Below the pieces are notes generated by a model. The model was not told the DNA's origin, searched no databases, and saw nothing but the letters and a program-made list of their open reading frames with translations. The position numbers were made by a program, and so were the translations under genes. From Streptosporangium becharense (GTDB taxonomy: Bacteria; Actinomycetota; Actinomycetes; Streptosporangiales; Streptosporangiaceae): 64,000 nt of DNA. Location of the stretch: assembly GCF_014204985.1 (NCBI RefSeq), contig NZ_JACHMP010000001.1, positions 4,650,001 through 4,714,000 on the forward strand, in the 5' to 3' direction. The stretch's first letter is position 1, and the number at the start of each line of letters is the position of its first letter. Of the stretch, positions 10,357 to 18,703 are shown in pieces.

Positions 10357-10883
10357 TGGATAACAAGGAAGCGGCGGAAAAGCTGCGCGGATGGTTCTCC
10401 GGCCGGCTTCCCGCGGAGTGGTTCGAGGGTCAGCCGGAGATCGTGCTGGACCGCGAGGAGATCACGGTGATCGGCAGGCTGCCGGTCCCCGTGTTCGGCG
10501 ACGACGTCTCCGCGGTCGAGCGGGTCGCCGCCGTCGAGGGCGGTGTCCAGCGCTTCCGCGAGGAGACCCGCGAACTACGGGTCGAGATCGCACTGGAGGC
10601 CGAGCACCGCTTCCGGAGGAAGGTCTCGTGGGGGGTCGCCGTGGGCGACGAGACGGTGATGTTCACCACACTTTCGGTGCCCGTGATGACCAGGCTCCGC
10701 CAGGGAGAGCGCCAGGTGCTCGACACTCTTGTCGCCGCGGGGGTGGCCCGCAGCCGGAGCGACGCGCTCGCCTGGTGCGTGCGTCTGGTGGGCAGGCACA
10801 CCGACACCTGGCTGGCCGATCTGAGAGACGCGCTCCAGCACGTCGACCGGGTCAGGGCCACGGGCCCCGACGTCAATTCCTGA
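10356..10883 (+). CDS. Hypothetical protein, possible autoregulator, 175 aa
   Basis: Not recognised. The first ~110 residues are a mixed alpha/beta region rich in Glu/Arg. Residues ~130-150 (VAAGVARSRSDALAWCVRLV) resemble the helix of ribbon-helix-helix proteins, where RSRSDALAW is a common pattern; this is a suggestion only. The start is ATG 10356, since no ribosome-binding site exists further upstream and a -10 lies 7 nt before it, implying leaderless translation. Its promoter is a perfect palindrome, so autoregulation is plausible. Confidence 0.82.
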   Translation: MDNKEAAEKLRGWFSGRLPAEWFEGQPEIVLDREEITVIGRLPVPVFGDDVSAVERVAAVEGGVQRFREETRELRVEIALEAEHRFRRKVSWGVAVGDETVMFTTLSVPVMTRLRQGERQVLDTLVAAGVARSRSDALAWCVRLVGRHTDTWLADLRDALQHVDRVRATGPDVNS

Positions 10884-10908
10884 GCCTGGCAGGGAAAACC
10901 GTCGAGGA

Positions 10909-11110
10909 ATTGGTCTGAACCTGTCGGCGAATTGGTGTAGACCTCTGCCAATGGCCTATACCACTGCCGGAAAGAGCTTCTTTAATCTCACTTCTTTTGG
11001 GTAGGGCAACCGAGACGACGCGACTCCTGCCAGGTCATATATCGCCGGATTCGGTTGAGTCAGGGGACGCGGCGACACCAGGTCGCACTAATTCACTGGT
11101 CTACGCCAAT
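10909..11110 (+). promoter_or_regulatory. Four DasR/GntR-like operator sites upstream of pckG
   Basis: Four 16-bp elements resemble the DasR-responsive element ACTGGTCTAGACCACT/ACTGGTCTAGACCAGT. By my count they match at 12/16 (10909-10924), 13/16 (10931-10946), 13/16 (10950-10965) and 13/16 (11095-11110). The first three are spaced ~20 bp apart, close to two helical turns. The region is also AT-richer than its surroundings (for example TTTAATCTCACTTCTTTT near 10980). It is followed by the pckG ribosome-binding site AAAGGAG at 11161-11167. Confidence 0.5.
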
Positions 11111-11175
11111 TGGATTCGGTGCACTTTCGTCGTTGATGATGCTTTGGCCCGGAGAAGTGTAAAGGAGCCCAATCA

Positions 11176-12975
11176 GTGTCCGTTACCGTGGACGTAACCG
11201 CCTCCAGTCCCACCACCCATGCCGAACTGGTCGAATGGGTCAAGGAGATCGCCGAGCTGACGCAGCCGGACCGGGTCGAATGGTGCGACGGTTCCGAAGC
11301 CGAGTGGACCCGCCTGACGAACCTGCTGGTCGACAAGGGCACCTTCAAGCGCCTGGCGAAGCGGCAGAACAGCTTCTACGCCGCCTCCGACCCCAGCGAC
11401 GTCGCCCGCGTCGAGGACAGGACCTACATCTGCTCCGAACGCGAGGAGGACGCCGGCCCGAACAACAACTGGATCGCCCCCGCCGAGATGCGCCGGACCT
11501 TCGGCGAGATCTTCCGGGGCTGCATGCGCGGCCGGACCATGTACGTCGTGCCGTTCTGCATGGGCCCGCTGGGCGGGGAGATCTCCCAGCTCGGCGTCGA
11601 GATCACCGACTCGCCGTACGTCGTCGTGTCCATGCGGATCATGACCCGCATGGGCGAGGACGCCCTGCGGCTCATCGAGCGGCGCGGCGACTACGTCAAG
11701 GCCGTGCACTCGGTCGGCGCTCCGCTGGAGCCCGGTCAGGCCGACGTGCCCTGGCCGTGCAGCACCACCAAGTACATCAGCCACTTCCCCGAGACCCGGG
11801 AGATCTGGTCGTACGGCTCCGGGTACGGCGGCAACGCGCTGCTCGGCAAGAAGTGCTACGCGCTGCGCATCGCCAGCACGATGGCCCGCGACGAGGGCTG
11901 GCTGGCCGAGCACATGCTCATCCTCAAACTCACCCCGCCTTCCGGGGAGACCCGTTACGTCGCCGCGGCCTTCCCGAGCGCCTGCGGCAAGACGAACCTG
12001 GCCATGCTCCAGCCGACCATTCCGGGCTGGAAGGTCGAGACGGTCGGTGACGACATCGCCTGGATGCGCTTCGGTGACGACGGCCGCCTGTACGCCATCA
12101 ACCCCGAGGCGGGCTTCTTCGGCGTCGCCCCGGGCACCGGCGAGTCCACCAACGCCAACGCGATCAGGACGCTCTGGGGCAACAGCATCTTCACCAACGT
12201 CGCGCTCACCGACGACGGCGACGTGTGGTGGGAGGGCCTCACCGACGAGCCCCCGGCGCACCTGACCGACTGGAAGGGCCGCGACTGGACCCCGGACAGC
12301 CCGGAGCCCGCCGCCCATCCCAACGCCCGCTTCACCGTCCCGGCCGCGCAGTGCCCGACGATCGCCCGCGAGTGGCAGGACCCCAAGGGGGTGCCGATCT
12401 CCGCGATCCTGTTCGGCGGGCGCCGCGCCAGCGCGGTGCCGCTGGTGACCGAGTCGCTGAGCTGGCAGCACGGTGTCTTCATCGGGGCCAACATCGCCTC
12501 GGAGAAGACCGCCGCCGCCGAGGGCAAGGTCGGAGAGCTGCGCCGCGACCCGTTCGCGATGCTGCCCTTCTGCGGCTACAACATGGGCGACTACTTCGCC
12601 CACTGGATCAGGATCGGGCAGCGTGAGGGTGCCCGGCTGCCGCGCGTCTACTACGTGAACTGGTTCCGCAAGAACGAGAAGGGCGAGTTCATCTGGCCCG
12701 GCTTCGGGGAGAACAGCCGGGTCCTGAAGTGGATCGTCGACCGCCTCAACGGCGAGGCGGACGCGGTGCGCACCCCGATCGGCCTGCTCCCCGCCGAGCT
12801 CGACACCGAGGGCCTCGACATCTCCGAGGAGGACCTGCGGACCCTGCTCAGCGTCGACCCGGAGATCTGGAAGCAGGAGGCGGCGCTGATCCCCGACTTC
12901 TTCCGGACCTTCGGCGACCACCTGCCCAAGGAACTCTGGGACGAGTACGAGGCGCTCGTCGCCCGTCTCGGCTGA
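11176..12975 (+). CDS. pckG: Phosphoenolpyruvate carboxykinase (GTP)
   Basis: Converts oxaloacetate plus GTP to PEP, CO2 and GDP at the entry of gluconeogenesis. At 599 residues it has typical length. The PEPCK kinase motif FPSACGKTN is at residues 266-274, and the R-loop and substrate-binding blocks ([15 protein letters not shown]) and NWFRK block are present. GTG 11176 has AAAGGAG 8 nt upstream. A 13-bp hairpin follows the stop. The 290-nt upstream region with four GntR-type sites suggests sugar- or PTS-linked repression. Confidence 0.98.
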   Translation: MSVTVDVTASSPTTHAELVEWVKEIAELTQPDRVEWCDGSEAEWTRLTNLLVDKGTFKRLAKRQNSFYAASDPSDVARVEDRTYICSEREEDAGPNNNWIAPAEMRRTFGEIFRGCMRGRTMYVVPFCMGPLGGEISQLGVEITDSPYVVVSMRIMTRMGEDALRLIERRGDYVKAVHSVGAPLEPGQADVPWPCSTTKYISHFPETREIWSYGSGYGGNALLGKKCYALRIASTMARDEGWLAEHMLILKLTPPSGETRYVAAAFPSACGKTNLAMLQPTIPGWKVETVGDDIAWMRFGDDGRLYAINPEAGFFGVAPGTGESTNANAIRTLWGNSIFTNVALTDDGDVWWEGLTDEPPAHLTDWKGRDWTPDSPEPAAHPNARFTVPAAQCPTIAREWQDPKGVPISAILFGGRRASAVPLVTESLSWQHGVFIGANIASEKTAAAEGKVGELRRDPFAMLPFCGYNMGDYFAHWIRIGQREGARLPRVYYVNWFRKNEKGEFIWPGFGENSRVLKWIVDRLNGEADAVRTPIGLLPAELDTEGLDISEEDLRTLLSVDPEIWKQEAALIPDFFRTFGDHLPKELWDEYEALVARLG

Positions 12976-13003
12976 GCCGCCTCCCCGAAGGGAGCCCCTT
13001 CCA

Positions 13004-13035
13004 CCGCGGCGCCGGTACCCGGACCGGCGCCGCGG
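13004..13035 (+). terminator. pckG terminator
   Basis: CCGCGGCGCCGGT and ACCGGCGCCGCGG form a perfect 13-bp stem around a 6-nt loop, 28 nt after the pckG stop. Confidence 0.7.
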
Positions 13036-13130
13036 ATCATGTTCTCCGCTCCGCGCGGGCGGACCCCGGGCGGGCCTGGACGTCGAGGTGCCCGTATCCG
13101 CGCGGACCGCAATCCGGATGACCGGGGGGT

Positions 13131-13198
13131 CGCTTCCCGGGTGTCCGGCGCGGGTCAGGGTGGCCGCTTCCCGCGTGACCGGCGCAGGTTAGGGTGGG
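13131..13198. repeat. 34-bp direct repeat, two copies
   Basis: 13131-13164 and 13165-13198 both begin CGCTTCCCG and end with AGGGTGG, with about six differences. The 409-nt gap 12976-13384 holds only the pckG terminator, this repeat, GC-rich low-complexity sequence and the promoter of the next gene. Confidence 0.75.
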
Positions 13199-13300
13199 CG
13201 GCCCGGGACGGATCCGGCGGGCCGGGCCTGACACCCACGGCGGGTCGGGCCCGACACACGACCCACCGGGCCTGACCCGGCGGGCCGGACCGGGAAGGTG

Positions 13301-13326
13301 GAAACTTCTCCCCGGCTCCGCGCGTC
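13301..13326 (+). promoter_or_regulatory. Candidate ECF-sigma promoter of MNIO cassette
   Basis: GAAAC (13301-13305) and CGTC (13323-13326) are separated by 17 nt, the spacing and sequence style of ECF-sigma promoters. It lies ~55 nt before the first TIGR04222 gene. The same GAAAC-N17-CGT arrangement recurs before the second TIGR04222 gene. Confidence 0.45.
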
Positions 13327-13384
13327 TACCCATTACCCGAGCCGTGCCCCCGCGGTTCGCTCCCCCCTTTCCCAGGAGGCGGAT

Positions 13385-14362
13385 ATGCAATTCGCCCTGT
13401 TCGCCCTCGCGGTGGTCCTCGGCGTGGTCGTCGGCCTCGCGAGCGGAGCCCTGACCCGAGAGCACGACCGGATCCGCTCGACTGTGACCGGTTACCGAGG
13501 CGGGCCGCTGACCCCGTACGAGCTGGCCTACCTGTCCGGCGGCCCGCGCCGCGTGGTCAACACCGCGATCGGCCTGCTGTCGAGGGGCGGGGCCGTCCGG
13601 GTGTCGCGGGGCGGTCACGTCAGCCTGGTCGCCGGGGCGCCGCCTTCCCCCGACCCGATCGAGTACGCGGTCATGGAGGCCCTCCACCTCCGCGGCGGCT
13701 CCACGGACCTGGGGGAGCTGCGCCGCGCGGTGGCCGAGGGGCAGGCGATGGAGGGCCTGCGATACCACCTGCTGGGCCTGGGGTTGATCATTCCCGACGG
13801 GGCGACGGGGCGGGCGAGGACGCTGCTGAACCGGCTCCTGGCCGTCTCGATCATCGTGCTGGCCGTGCCGCCGGTCATCGTCGTCTCCGGTGTCCCCTTC
13901 GGTTTCTTCGGGGGCTTCGCGCTGCTGGTGATCCTGATGACGGGGCTCTCCGGGCTCTCCACCTACTTCCGCCACCGGCGGCTCCTGCGCGGCGTGCTGA
14001 GCAAGACCGGGAACGAGGTGCTCGGCTCCGCCCGCCGGACCCACCTGCGGGGCGCCCGCTCCCTCACCCCTGACCCGGTCCTCGCCGTGGGCATCCCCGT
14101 CGCCCTGTACGGGCTGGGAGAGCTCGGCGACCCCTATCTGCAGGAGGAGTTGGAACGTGACAGTGGGGGCGGCTCGGCCGGATGCGCCGCGGGCGCCTGC
14201 GGGGGCGGGAGCGACTCCTCCTTCGGCGGGGGCGGAGACTTCGGGTCCGGCGGGTGGGGCGACTCCGGCGGCGGCTCGGGAGACTCGGGCGGCGGCTCGG
14301 GTGACTCCGGCGGTGGTTCGAGCTGCGGCGGCGGGTGCGGTGGCGGGTGCGGCGGTGGCTGA
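13385..14362 (+). CDS. TIGR04222-type membrane protein with Gly/Cys-rich tail (A)
   Basis: 325 residues. An N-terminal transmembrane helix (2-22) precedes a cytoplasmic domain with the family block [21 protein letters not shown]. Two hydrophobic segments follow (~153-195), then a C-terminal ~65-residue tail made almost only of Gly, Ser, Asp and Cys. Cysteines in the tail are at 267, 272, 314, 318 and 322; the end reads [17 protein letters not shown] 13385 follows AGGAGG at 13374-13379. The tail looks like a modification substrate for the DUF692 enzyme encoded immediately downstream with an 8-nt overlap (inference). The membrane anchor is unusual for a peptide precursor. Confidence 0.9.
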   Translation: MQFALFALAVVLGVVVGLASGALTREHDRIRSTVTGYRGGPLTPYELAYLSGGPRRVVNTAIGLLSRGGAVRVSRGGHVSLVAGAPPSPDPIEYAVMEALHLRGGSTDLGELRRAVAEGQAMEGLRYHLLGLGLIIPDGATGRARTLLNRLLAVSIIVLAVPPVIVVSGVPFGFFGGFALLVILMTGLSGLSTYFRHRRLLRGVLSKTGNEVLGSARRTHLRGARSLTPDPVLAVGIPVALYGLGELGDPYLQEELERDSGGGSAGCAAGACGGGSDSSFGGGGDFGSGGWGDSGGGSGDSGGGSGDSGGGSSCGGGCGGGCGGG

Positions 14363-15167
14363 GCCCCGGGCACTGGGTGTGGGCATCGGCTGGCGACCGG
14401 AGATCGACCTGAGCGTGGAACGGCTGCCCGGAGTCGACTTCGTGGAGGTCATCGCGGAGAACGTGCGACCCGACCGGCTTCCCGAGTCGCTGCGCGTGCT
14501 GCGCGGACGCGGGGTGCCGGTGATCCCGCACGGCGTGGGACTGGGCATCGGAGGCGCCGAACCCCCCGACCCCGGGCGGCTGGCGCACCTGGCGGCCTGC
14601 GCGCGGGCCCTGGACGCCCCCCTGGTCAGCGAACACCTCGCCTTCGTCCGGGCGGGCGGCCTGGAGGCGGGTCATCTGCTGCCGATCCCCCGCACCGGGG
14701 CCGCGCTCTCCGTCGTCGTCGAGAACGTCCGGCGGGCACAGGACGCGCTGCCCGTCCCGCTGGCGCTGGAGAACGTGGCGGCCCTGTTCGGCTGGCCGGA
14801 GGACGAGATGACCGAGGCGCAGTTCCTCGGCGAACTGGTCGAGGCGACCGGCGTGGGGCTCCTGGTGGATGTGGCCAACCTCTACACCAACCAGGTCAAC
14901 CTGGGCCTGTCGGCCACCGAGGCGCTCGACGACCTGCCGTTGTCCGCGCTGGCCTACGTCCACGTCGCCGGCGGTCACTCACGTGACGGCCTGTGGCACG
15001 ACACCCACACCGCTCACGTTCCCGACGACATCCTGGATGTCCTGTCGGAGCTGTGCGCCAGGGTCGACCCGCCCGGCGTCCTCCTCGAATGGGACGACGA
15101 CTACCCCAGCGACGACGCCCTCGCCGCCGAGCTCGGCCGGATCCGCGGCGCGATGGCCCGTGTCTGA
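14355..15167 (+). CDS. DUF692 / MNIO-family enzyme (MbnB-like)
   Basis: 270-residue TIM-barrel protein of the multinuclear non-heme iron-dependent oxidase family. Known members (MbnB, TglH, ChrI and bufferin enzymes) oxidise cysteines in peptide substrates. Candidate iron ligands typical of the family are visible: H59 ([10 protein letters not shown]), H94 (SEHLAF), E139-N140, D172 and N175 (DVANLYTN), H203 (YVHVAGGH), D216/H218 (DTHTAH) and E245 (LLEWDDD). GTG 14355 overlaps the stop of the upstream gene by 8 nt; starting further upstream would add Gly-rich codons without family similarity. The next gene starts at GTG 15160 inside its own stop, implying translational coupling. Confidence 0.93.
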   Translation: MAEPRALGVGIGWRPEIDLSVERLPGVDFVEVIAENVRPDRLPESLRVLRGRGVPVIPHGVGLGIGGAEPPDPGRLAHLAACARALDAPLVSEHLAFVRAGGLEAGHLLPIPRTGAALSVVVENVRRAQDALPVPLALENVAALFGWPEDEMTEAQFLGELVEATGVGLLVDVANLYTNQVNLGLSATEALDDLPLSALAYVHVAGGHSRDGLWHDTHTAHVPDDILDVLSELCARVDPPGVLLEWDDDYPSDDALAAELGRIRGAMARV

Positions 15168-15567
15168 GGAACGGCCCGTTTCCGGCCCCCTCTCCGGGGA
15201 CGCCGCCCGTGCGGCCCTGGCCGACGCCCAGGCCGCACTGCTGGCCTCCCTGGTGGCGGGCCGGGAGGCGCCGGCCGGCTTCGACCGGGACCGGCTGCGG
15301 GTCCAGGAGCGCAGCCTGATCGCCAAGCGCCGCCGGTCGGTGGCCAGGCACCGGCCCGACCTGGTGGTGGTGCTCGGCGGTGACTTCGCCCGGGAGTTCG
15401 CCGGCTACGCGCGGGGCCGGCCCAGGCCGCCCGGCGGCACCCACGCCGACGTCCGGGACTTCGCCGACTGGCTCCGTGCCGCGGGCCGCCTGCCGGAGGA
15501 GCCACCGGCCGGTCCCGAGCCCGGTCCCGGGTCCCCCTGGTGGAGGCGGTTCCTCCGGCGCCGCTGA
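15160..15567 (+). CDS. Small MNIO partner protein, 135 aa
   Basis: Starts at GTG 15160 in an 8-nt overlap (GTGTCTGA) with the DUF692 gene, so it is translationally coupled. The first half is helical ([19 protein letters not shown]), followed by [36 protein letters not shown] and a Pro-rich basic end. The pattern 'RR..S....P.L...LG..F...FA.YA' resembles the helical half of the DUF2063/MbnC-type partner proteins that deliver substrate to MNIOs, but similarity is weak and the assignment rests mainly on position. Its stop overlaps the promoter of the next gene. Confidence 0.82.
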   Translation: MSEERPVSGPLSGDAARAALADAQAALLASLVAGREAPAGFDRDRLRVQERSLIAKRRRSVARHRPDLVVVLGGDFAREFAGYARGRPRPPGGTHADVRDFADWLRAAGRLPEEPPAGPEPGPGSPWWRRFLRRR

Positions 15568-15591
15568 AACCTTCGACCTTTCCCGTCCGTT
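15566..15591 (+). promoter_or_regulatory. Candidate ECF-sigma promoter of second TIGR04222 gene
   Basis: GAAAC (15566-15570, overlapping the TGA stop of the partner gene), 17 nt, then CGTT (15588-15591). Same architecture as the element at 13301-13326. Confidence 0.4.
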
Positions 15592-15636
15592 CAGGGGGTA
15601 GTGGACCCCGCGCGGGGTTCTCTCCCGGAGGCCGCT

Positions 15637-16410
15637 GTGGACATCGTCCAGATCCTCATCCCGATCGTCGCGCTCGTGGCGGTGACCGTCCTGTTCGCCC
15701 TTCGCCTGGCTCGGCACTCCACCCGCGCCTACGACGGGCCCGAGTTGACGCCGTACGACCTCGCCATGCTCGCGGGCGGGCCGCCCCGGGTGGCCGACAC
15801 CGCGATGGCCGCGCTGACCGAGGGAAAGGCGGCCAGGGCACGGCGCGACGGGTGGCTGACCCGGGTGCGCTCCGAACCCACCGGGTCGCTCCACCCGGTG
15901 GCGCAGGAGACGCTGGCCCTGATCGGGGCACGGTCCGGCGGCATGCCGGTCTGGGAACTGCGGAGGGAGGCCGCCGGCACGCCCGCGATGGCCGCGCTGG
16001 CCGCGCGGTTGCGGGACCTGGGGTTGATCGACCCTCCGGGCTCGGGCCGGGCCGACCCCACCCACCCCAACCGGACCGGGCAGGCCGCGCTGGCGCACTA
16101 CCGTCTGCGCCACCGGGAGGAGAAGTCGTTGCCGGCCCGCCCCCGCGACCACGTCGCCGTCGACGCGCTGAACCTCTTCGGGATCGCTCTGTACGGGCTG
16201 CACCAGCTGGGAGACGAGGAACTGCGGGCGGTGCTGTGCGCGGAGGAGCCACGGCCGGCCGGGGCCCGGCCGGCCGCGCGGCTCCGCCGGCGTGGCTCCC
16301 GCCGCTCCAGGTCCTCCTCGGCGGCCTCCGGCTCCTCCTCGGGGTGCGGCTCCTCGGGGAGCGACGGCGGGCCGGGCGGCTGCGGTGGTGGTTGCGGCGG
16401 CGGAAGCTGA
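15637..16410 (+). CDS. TIGR04222-type membrane protein with Gly/Cys-rich tail (B)
   Basis: 257 residues, a paralogue of the protein at 13385. It has an N-terminal helix (VDIVQILIPIVALVAVTVLF) and the same block LTPYDLAMLAGGPPRVADTAM, but lacks the second pair of hydrophobic segments. It ends in a Ser/Arg then Gly/Cys tail with cysteines at 237, 249 and 253 ([11 protein letters not shown]). GTG 15637 is chosen because GGAGG precedes it by 5 nt and the predicted N-terminus then matches that of the paralogue. A second candidate substrate of the DUF692 enzyme. Confidence 0.9.
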   Translation: MDIVQILIPIVALVAVTVLFALRLARHSTRAYDGPELTPYDLAMLAGGPPRVADTAMAALTEGKAARARRDGWLTRVRSEPTGSLHPVAQETLALIGARSGGMPVWELRREAAGTPAMAALAARLRDLGLIDPPGSGRADPTHPNRTGQAALAHYRLRHREEKSLPARPRDHVAVDALNLFGIALYGLHQLGDEELRAVLCAEEPRPAGARPAARLRRRGSRRSRSSSAASGSSSGCGSSGSDGGPGGCGGGCGGGS

Positions 16411-16415
16411 GTTCT

Positions 16416-16431
16416 CCGGACCTCTGTCCGG
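16416..16431 (+). terminator. Small hairpin after MNIO cassette
   Basis: CCGGAC-CTCT-GTCCGG, a 6-bp stem 5 nt after the stop, followed by GC-rich sequence. Confidence 0.4.
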
Positions 16432-16556
16432 CGGGGGAAACCCGGCTTCCCGGGCCACCGATCGACGGCGGAGACCGTGTTCCCCGGCCCTGTCCGGCGG
16501 GAGGCCGCCGGGTTAGGTTGGGCGGGTATCTGATCAAGTCCTGCATCGGAGCGGCC

Positions 16557-17525
16557 ATGGTGAAGATCGTCGATCATGGAACGTGGATTCCGCGCGAGGA
16601 GGACGAGGGGTGCCACCCCGCGGGCGCCGAACCGCTGTGGAACGAGTCCGTCTACCTCGACTTCACGGCCGACGACGGCTCGGTCGCCGGCTACGTTCGC
16701 CTGGGCCTGTATCCCAACTGGAACCGCGCCTGGTACTGGGCGTGCCTGGTCGGCCGGGACCGGCCCACGGTGCTGCTGGCCGACGACCACGCCCCGCTGC
16801 CCGGACCGGATCTCACCGTGCGGGGCGAGGGTCACCGGGCCGCCTACCGGGCCACCCACGAGGTCACCGTGCCCATGCGGTCGTTCCGGCTCACCCTGGA
16901 CGCCGCGGCGGTGCCCGTCGTGGACGACCCGGCGCGGGCGTACGACGACCCGGGCGGGGCGGAGACGACCTTGCTGGGGTTCGACCTGGAGTGGACGACC
17001 GTGGGCGGGGTGTATCCGTACGGTTTCCTGCCGCGCTACGAGATCCCCTGCGAGGTCGCCGGGACGATCAGGGCGGGCGGCGAGGAGATCGCCTTCTCCG
17101 GGCACGGTGAGCGTGACCACAGCTGGGGTGAACGCGACTGGTGGCAGACCTCGTGGTTGTGGAGCTCGGGGCGGCTCGACGACGGGACGTTCTTCCACGG
17201 TATGCGGGCCAACGCCGGGGTCGAGCTGCCCTGGCCGTGCTTCACGGTGCCCCCGGGCGGGGAGGTCGGCCACCGCGCGGGGTTCACCGCGTCGAGCGTG
17301 TTCGGCGCGGACGGGCTGCCCGCCGGGTCGCGCCTGCTGGTGCCGGGGCTCGCGATGTCCGCCGTCCCGGTGGCCTTCGCCCCGGTCGCCATGACGTCGC
17401 CGGACGGGCGGACCGCCCGCTTCCCGCGGGCGTTGTGCCGCTTCGAGACCGAGGACGGGCGTTCGGGACACGGCTGGACCGAGTGGCACCAGCCGCCCGG
17501 GTGGCGCGGGCACGCATGGGGCTGA
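16557..17525 (+). CDS. CrtC/hydroxyneurosporene-synthase-like hypothetical (DUF7064/7065 type)
   Basis: 322 residues, beta-rich, with repeated Trp and the motif GHGERDHSWGERDWW. This motif is characteristic of a lipocalin-like family related to CrtC and AttH proteins, often near steroid, terpene or lipid metabolism genes. No signal peptide is visible. ATG 16557 has CGGAG 5 nt upstream. Its reaction is unknown. It lies upstream of a cis-prenyltransferase, which may be coincidental (168-nt gap with a separate GATAAT -10 at 17639). Confidence 0.8.
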   Translation: MVKIVDHGTWIPREEDEGCHPAGAEPLWNESVYLDFTADDGSVAGYVRLGLYPNWNRAWYWACLVGRDRPTVLLADDHAPLPGPDLTVRGEGHRAAYRATHEVTVPMRSFRLTLDAAAVPVVDDPARAYDDPGGAETTLLGFDLEWTTVGGVYPYGFLPRYEIPCEVAGTIRAGGEEIAFSGHGERDHSWGERDWWQTSWLWSSGRLDDGTFFHGMRANAGVELPWPCFTVPPGGEVGHRAGFTASSVFGADGLPAGSRLLVPGLAMSAVPVAFAPVAMTSPDGRTARFPRALCRFETEDGRSGHGWTEWHQPPGWRGHAWG

Positions 17526-17693
17526 GCTGGGTGTCCTCACCGTGCTCGCCTCCCGGAGGCCGGCGGACGCCCCGGGCGGCGGGGGAGAGGCACACCCTGC
17601 GAGCCCCGAAGACGGGGCGGACAGGTCCGTGAGGCGGCGATAATTGCCTGTCAGCGCCTCAAATAGGGGCGGGCGCTGAGGGGAGGGACTCCT

Positions 17694-18461
17694 ATGGGCC
17701 TGCGCGATCTCGTCTATCGGCTGTACGAACGCCGGCTGGAGGCGAAGCTGTCCCGTCAGAAGGAGATGGCTCCCCGGCACGTCGGCGTCATCGTCGACGG
17801 CAACCGGCGCTGGGCACGTTCGATGGGCATCTCCGACGTGAGCCGCGGTCACCGCAAGGGTGCCGACAAGATCTCCGAGCTGCTCGGCTGGTGCCGCGAG
17901 GCGGGCGTCGAGGTCGTCACCGTGTGGCTGCTGTCCAGCGACAACATCAACCGGTCCAAGGACGAGCTGGAGCCGTTGATGAAGATCATCGAGGACGTGG
18001 TCCAGGAGCTCGTCGAGGACGGCTGGCACATCAAGCCCATGGGTGCGCTTGATCTTTTGCCGGATCACACGGCTCGTGTCCTGAAAGATGCAAAAGAAGC
18101 GACATCGCATCGTCCGGGATTGATTGTGAACGTTGCCGTTGGGTATGGAGGAAGGCGTGAGATCGCTGATGCGGTGCGCTCCCTTCTCCAGGAGCACGCC
18201 AGCAAGGGCGCGACGATCGAGGAACTCGTCGAGGTCCTCGATGTGGAGCACATCGCGGAGCATCTCTACACGCGCGGCCAGCCCGACCCGGACCTGGTCA
18301 TCCGGACCTCGGGAGAGCAGCGGCTCTCCGGCTTCCTGCTCTGGCAGAGCGCCCACTCCGAGTTCTACTTCTGCGAGGCCTACTGGCCTGACTTCCGCAG
18401 GGTCGACTTCTTGCGGGCACTCCGCTCGTATGCCGCGCGGCACCGCCGGTACGGCTCCTGA
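17694..18461 (+). CDS. uppS: Short-chain cis-prenyltransferase (isoprenyl transferase)
   Basis: 255-residue cis-prenyltransferase adding isopentenyl diphosphate units in Z configuration for polyprenyl carrier synthesis. Motifs: VGVIVDGNRRWA (catalytic Asp in the DGN motif, Mg2+ and diphosphate), LSSDN block, RTSGEQRLSGFLLWQSAHSEFYF. Rv1086-like synteny suggests Z,E-farnesyl diphosphate synthase rather than the full-length undecaprenyl enzyme (inference). GGGGAGGGA precedes ATG 17694. Codons between about 18046 and 18180 are much AT-richer than the rest of the gene (CTT, GAT, AAA, GCA, GTT), though the protein sequence stays family-typical. Confidence 0.95.
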   Translation: MGLRDLVYRLYERRLEAKLSRQKEMAPRHVGVIVDGNRRWARSMGISDVSRGHRKGADKISELLGWCREAGVEVVTVWLLSSDNINRSKDELEPLMKIIEDVVQELVEDGWHIKPMGALDLLPDHTARVLKDAKEATSHRPGLIVNVAVGYGGRREIADAVRSLLQEHASKGATIEELVEVLDVEHIAEHLYTRGQPDPDLVIRTSGEQRLSGFLLWQSAHSEFYFCEAYWPDFRRVDFLRALRSYAARHRRYGS

Positions 18462-18501
18462 AACTCCACATGAACACCCCCTTTCGGTCAGGCTTGTGCC
18501 A

Positions 18502-18559
18502 TTGGAAGGCGGGTATTCAGGACGTACCGTAAGAAGTAGGAGAGCACAGCTCGCCTACT
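18502..18559 (+). promoter_or_regulatory. phoH promoter and 5' leader hairpin
   Basis: TTGGAA (18502-18507), 17 nt, then TACCGT (18525-18530) fit a housekeeping promoter. From about the predicted transcription start, AGTAGG-A-GAGC-ACA-GCTC-G-CCTACT (18535-18559) folds into a 10-bp hairpin with one mismatch. The leader to the GTG at 18704 would be ~165 nt. Confidence 0.4.
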
Positions 18560-18703
18560 CCGGAGAGGGCCCGCCTTTGCGTCACGACCAGCTGAGGGGG
18601 GCCGGTCACCGGTGCTCCGCCGACGGTCGCGTCAGTGGGCCCGGGTCCGGTCCGCATCCCAGCTCATGGCAGGGTGCCGTTCAAGGCGCCCGGGGGAGAA
18701 CGC

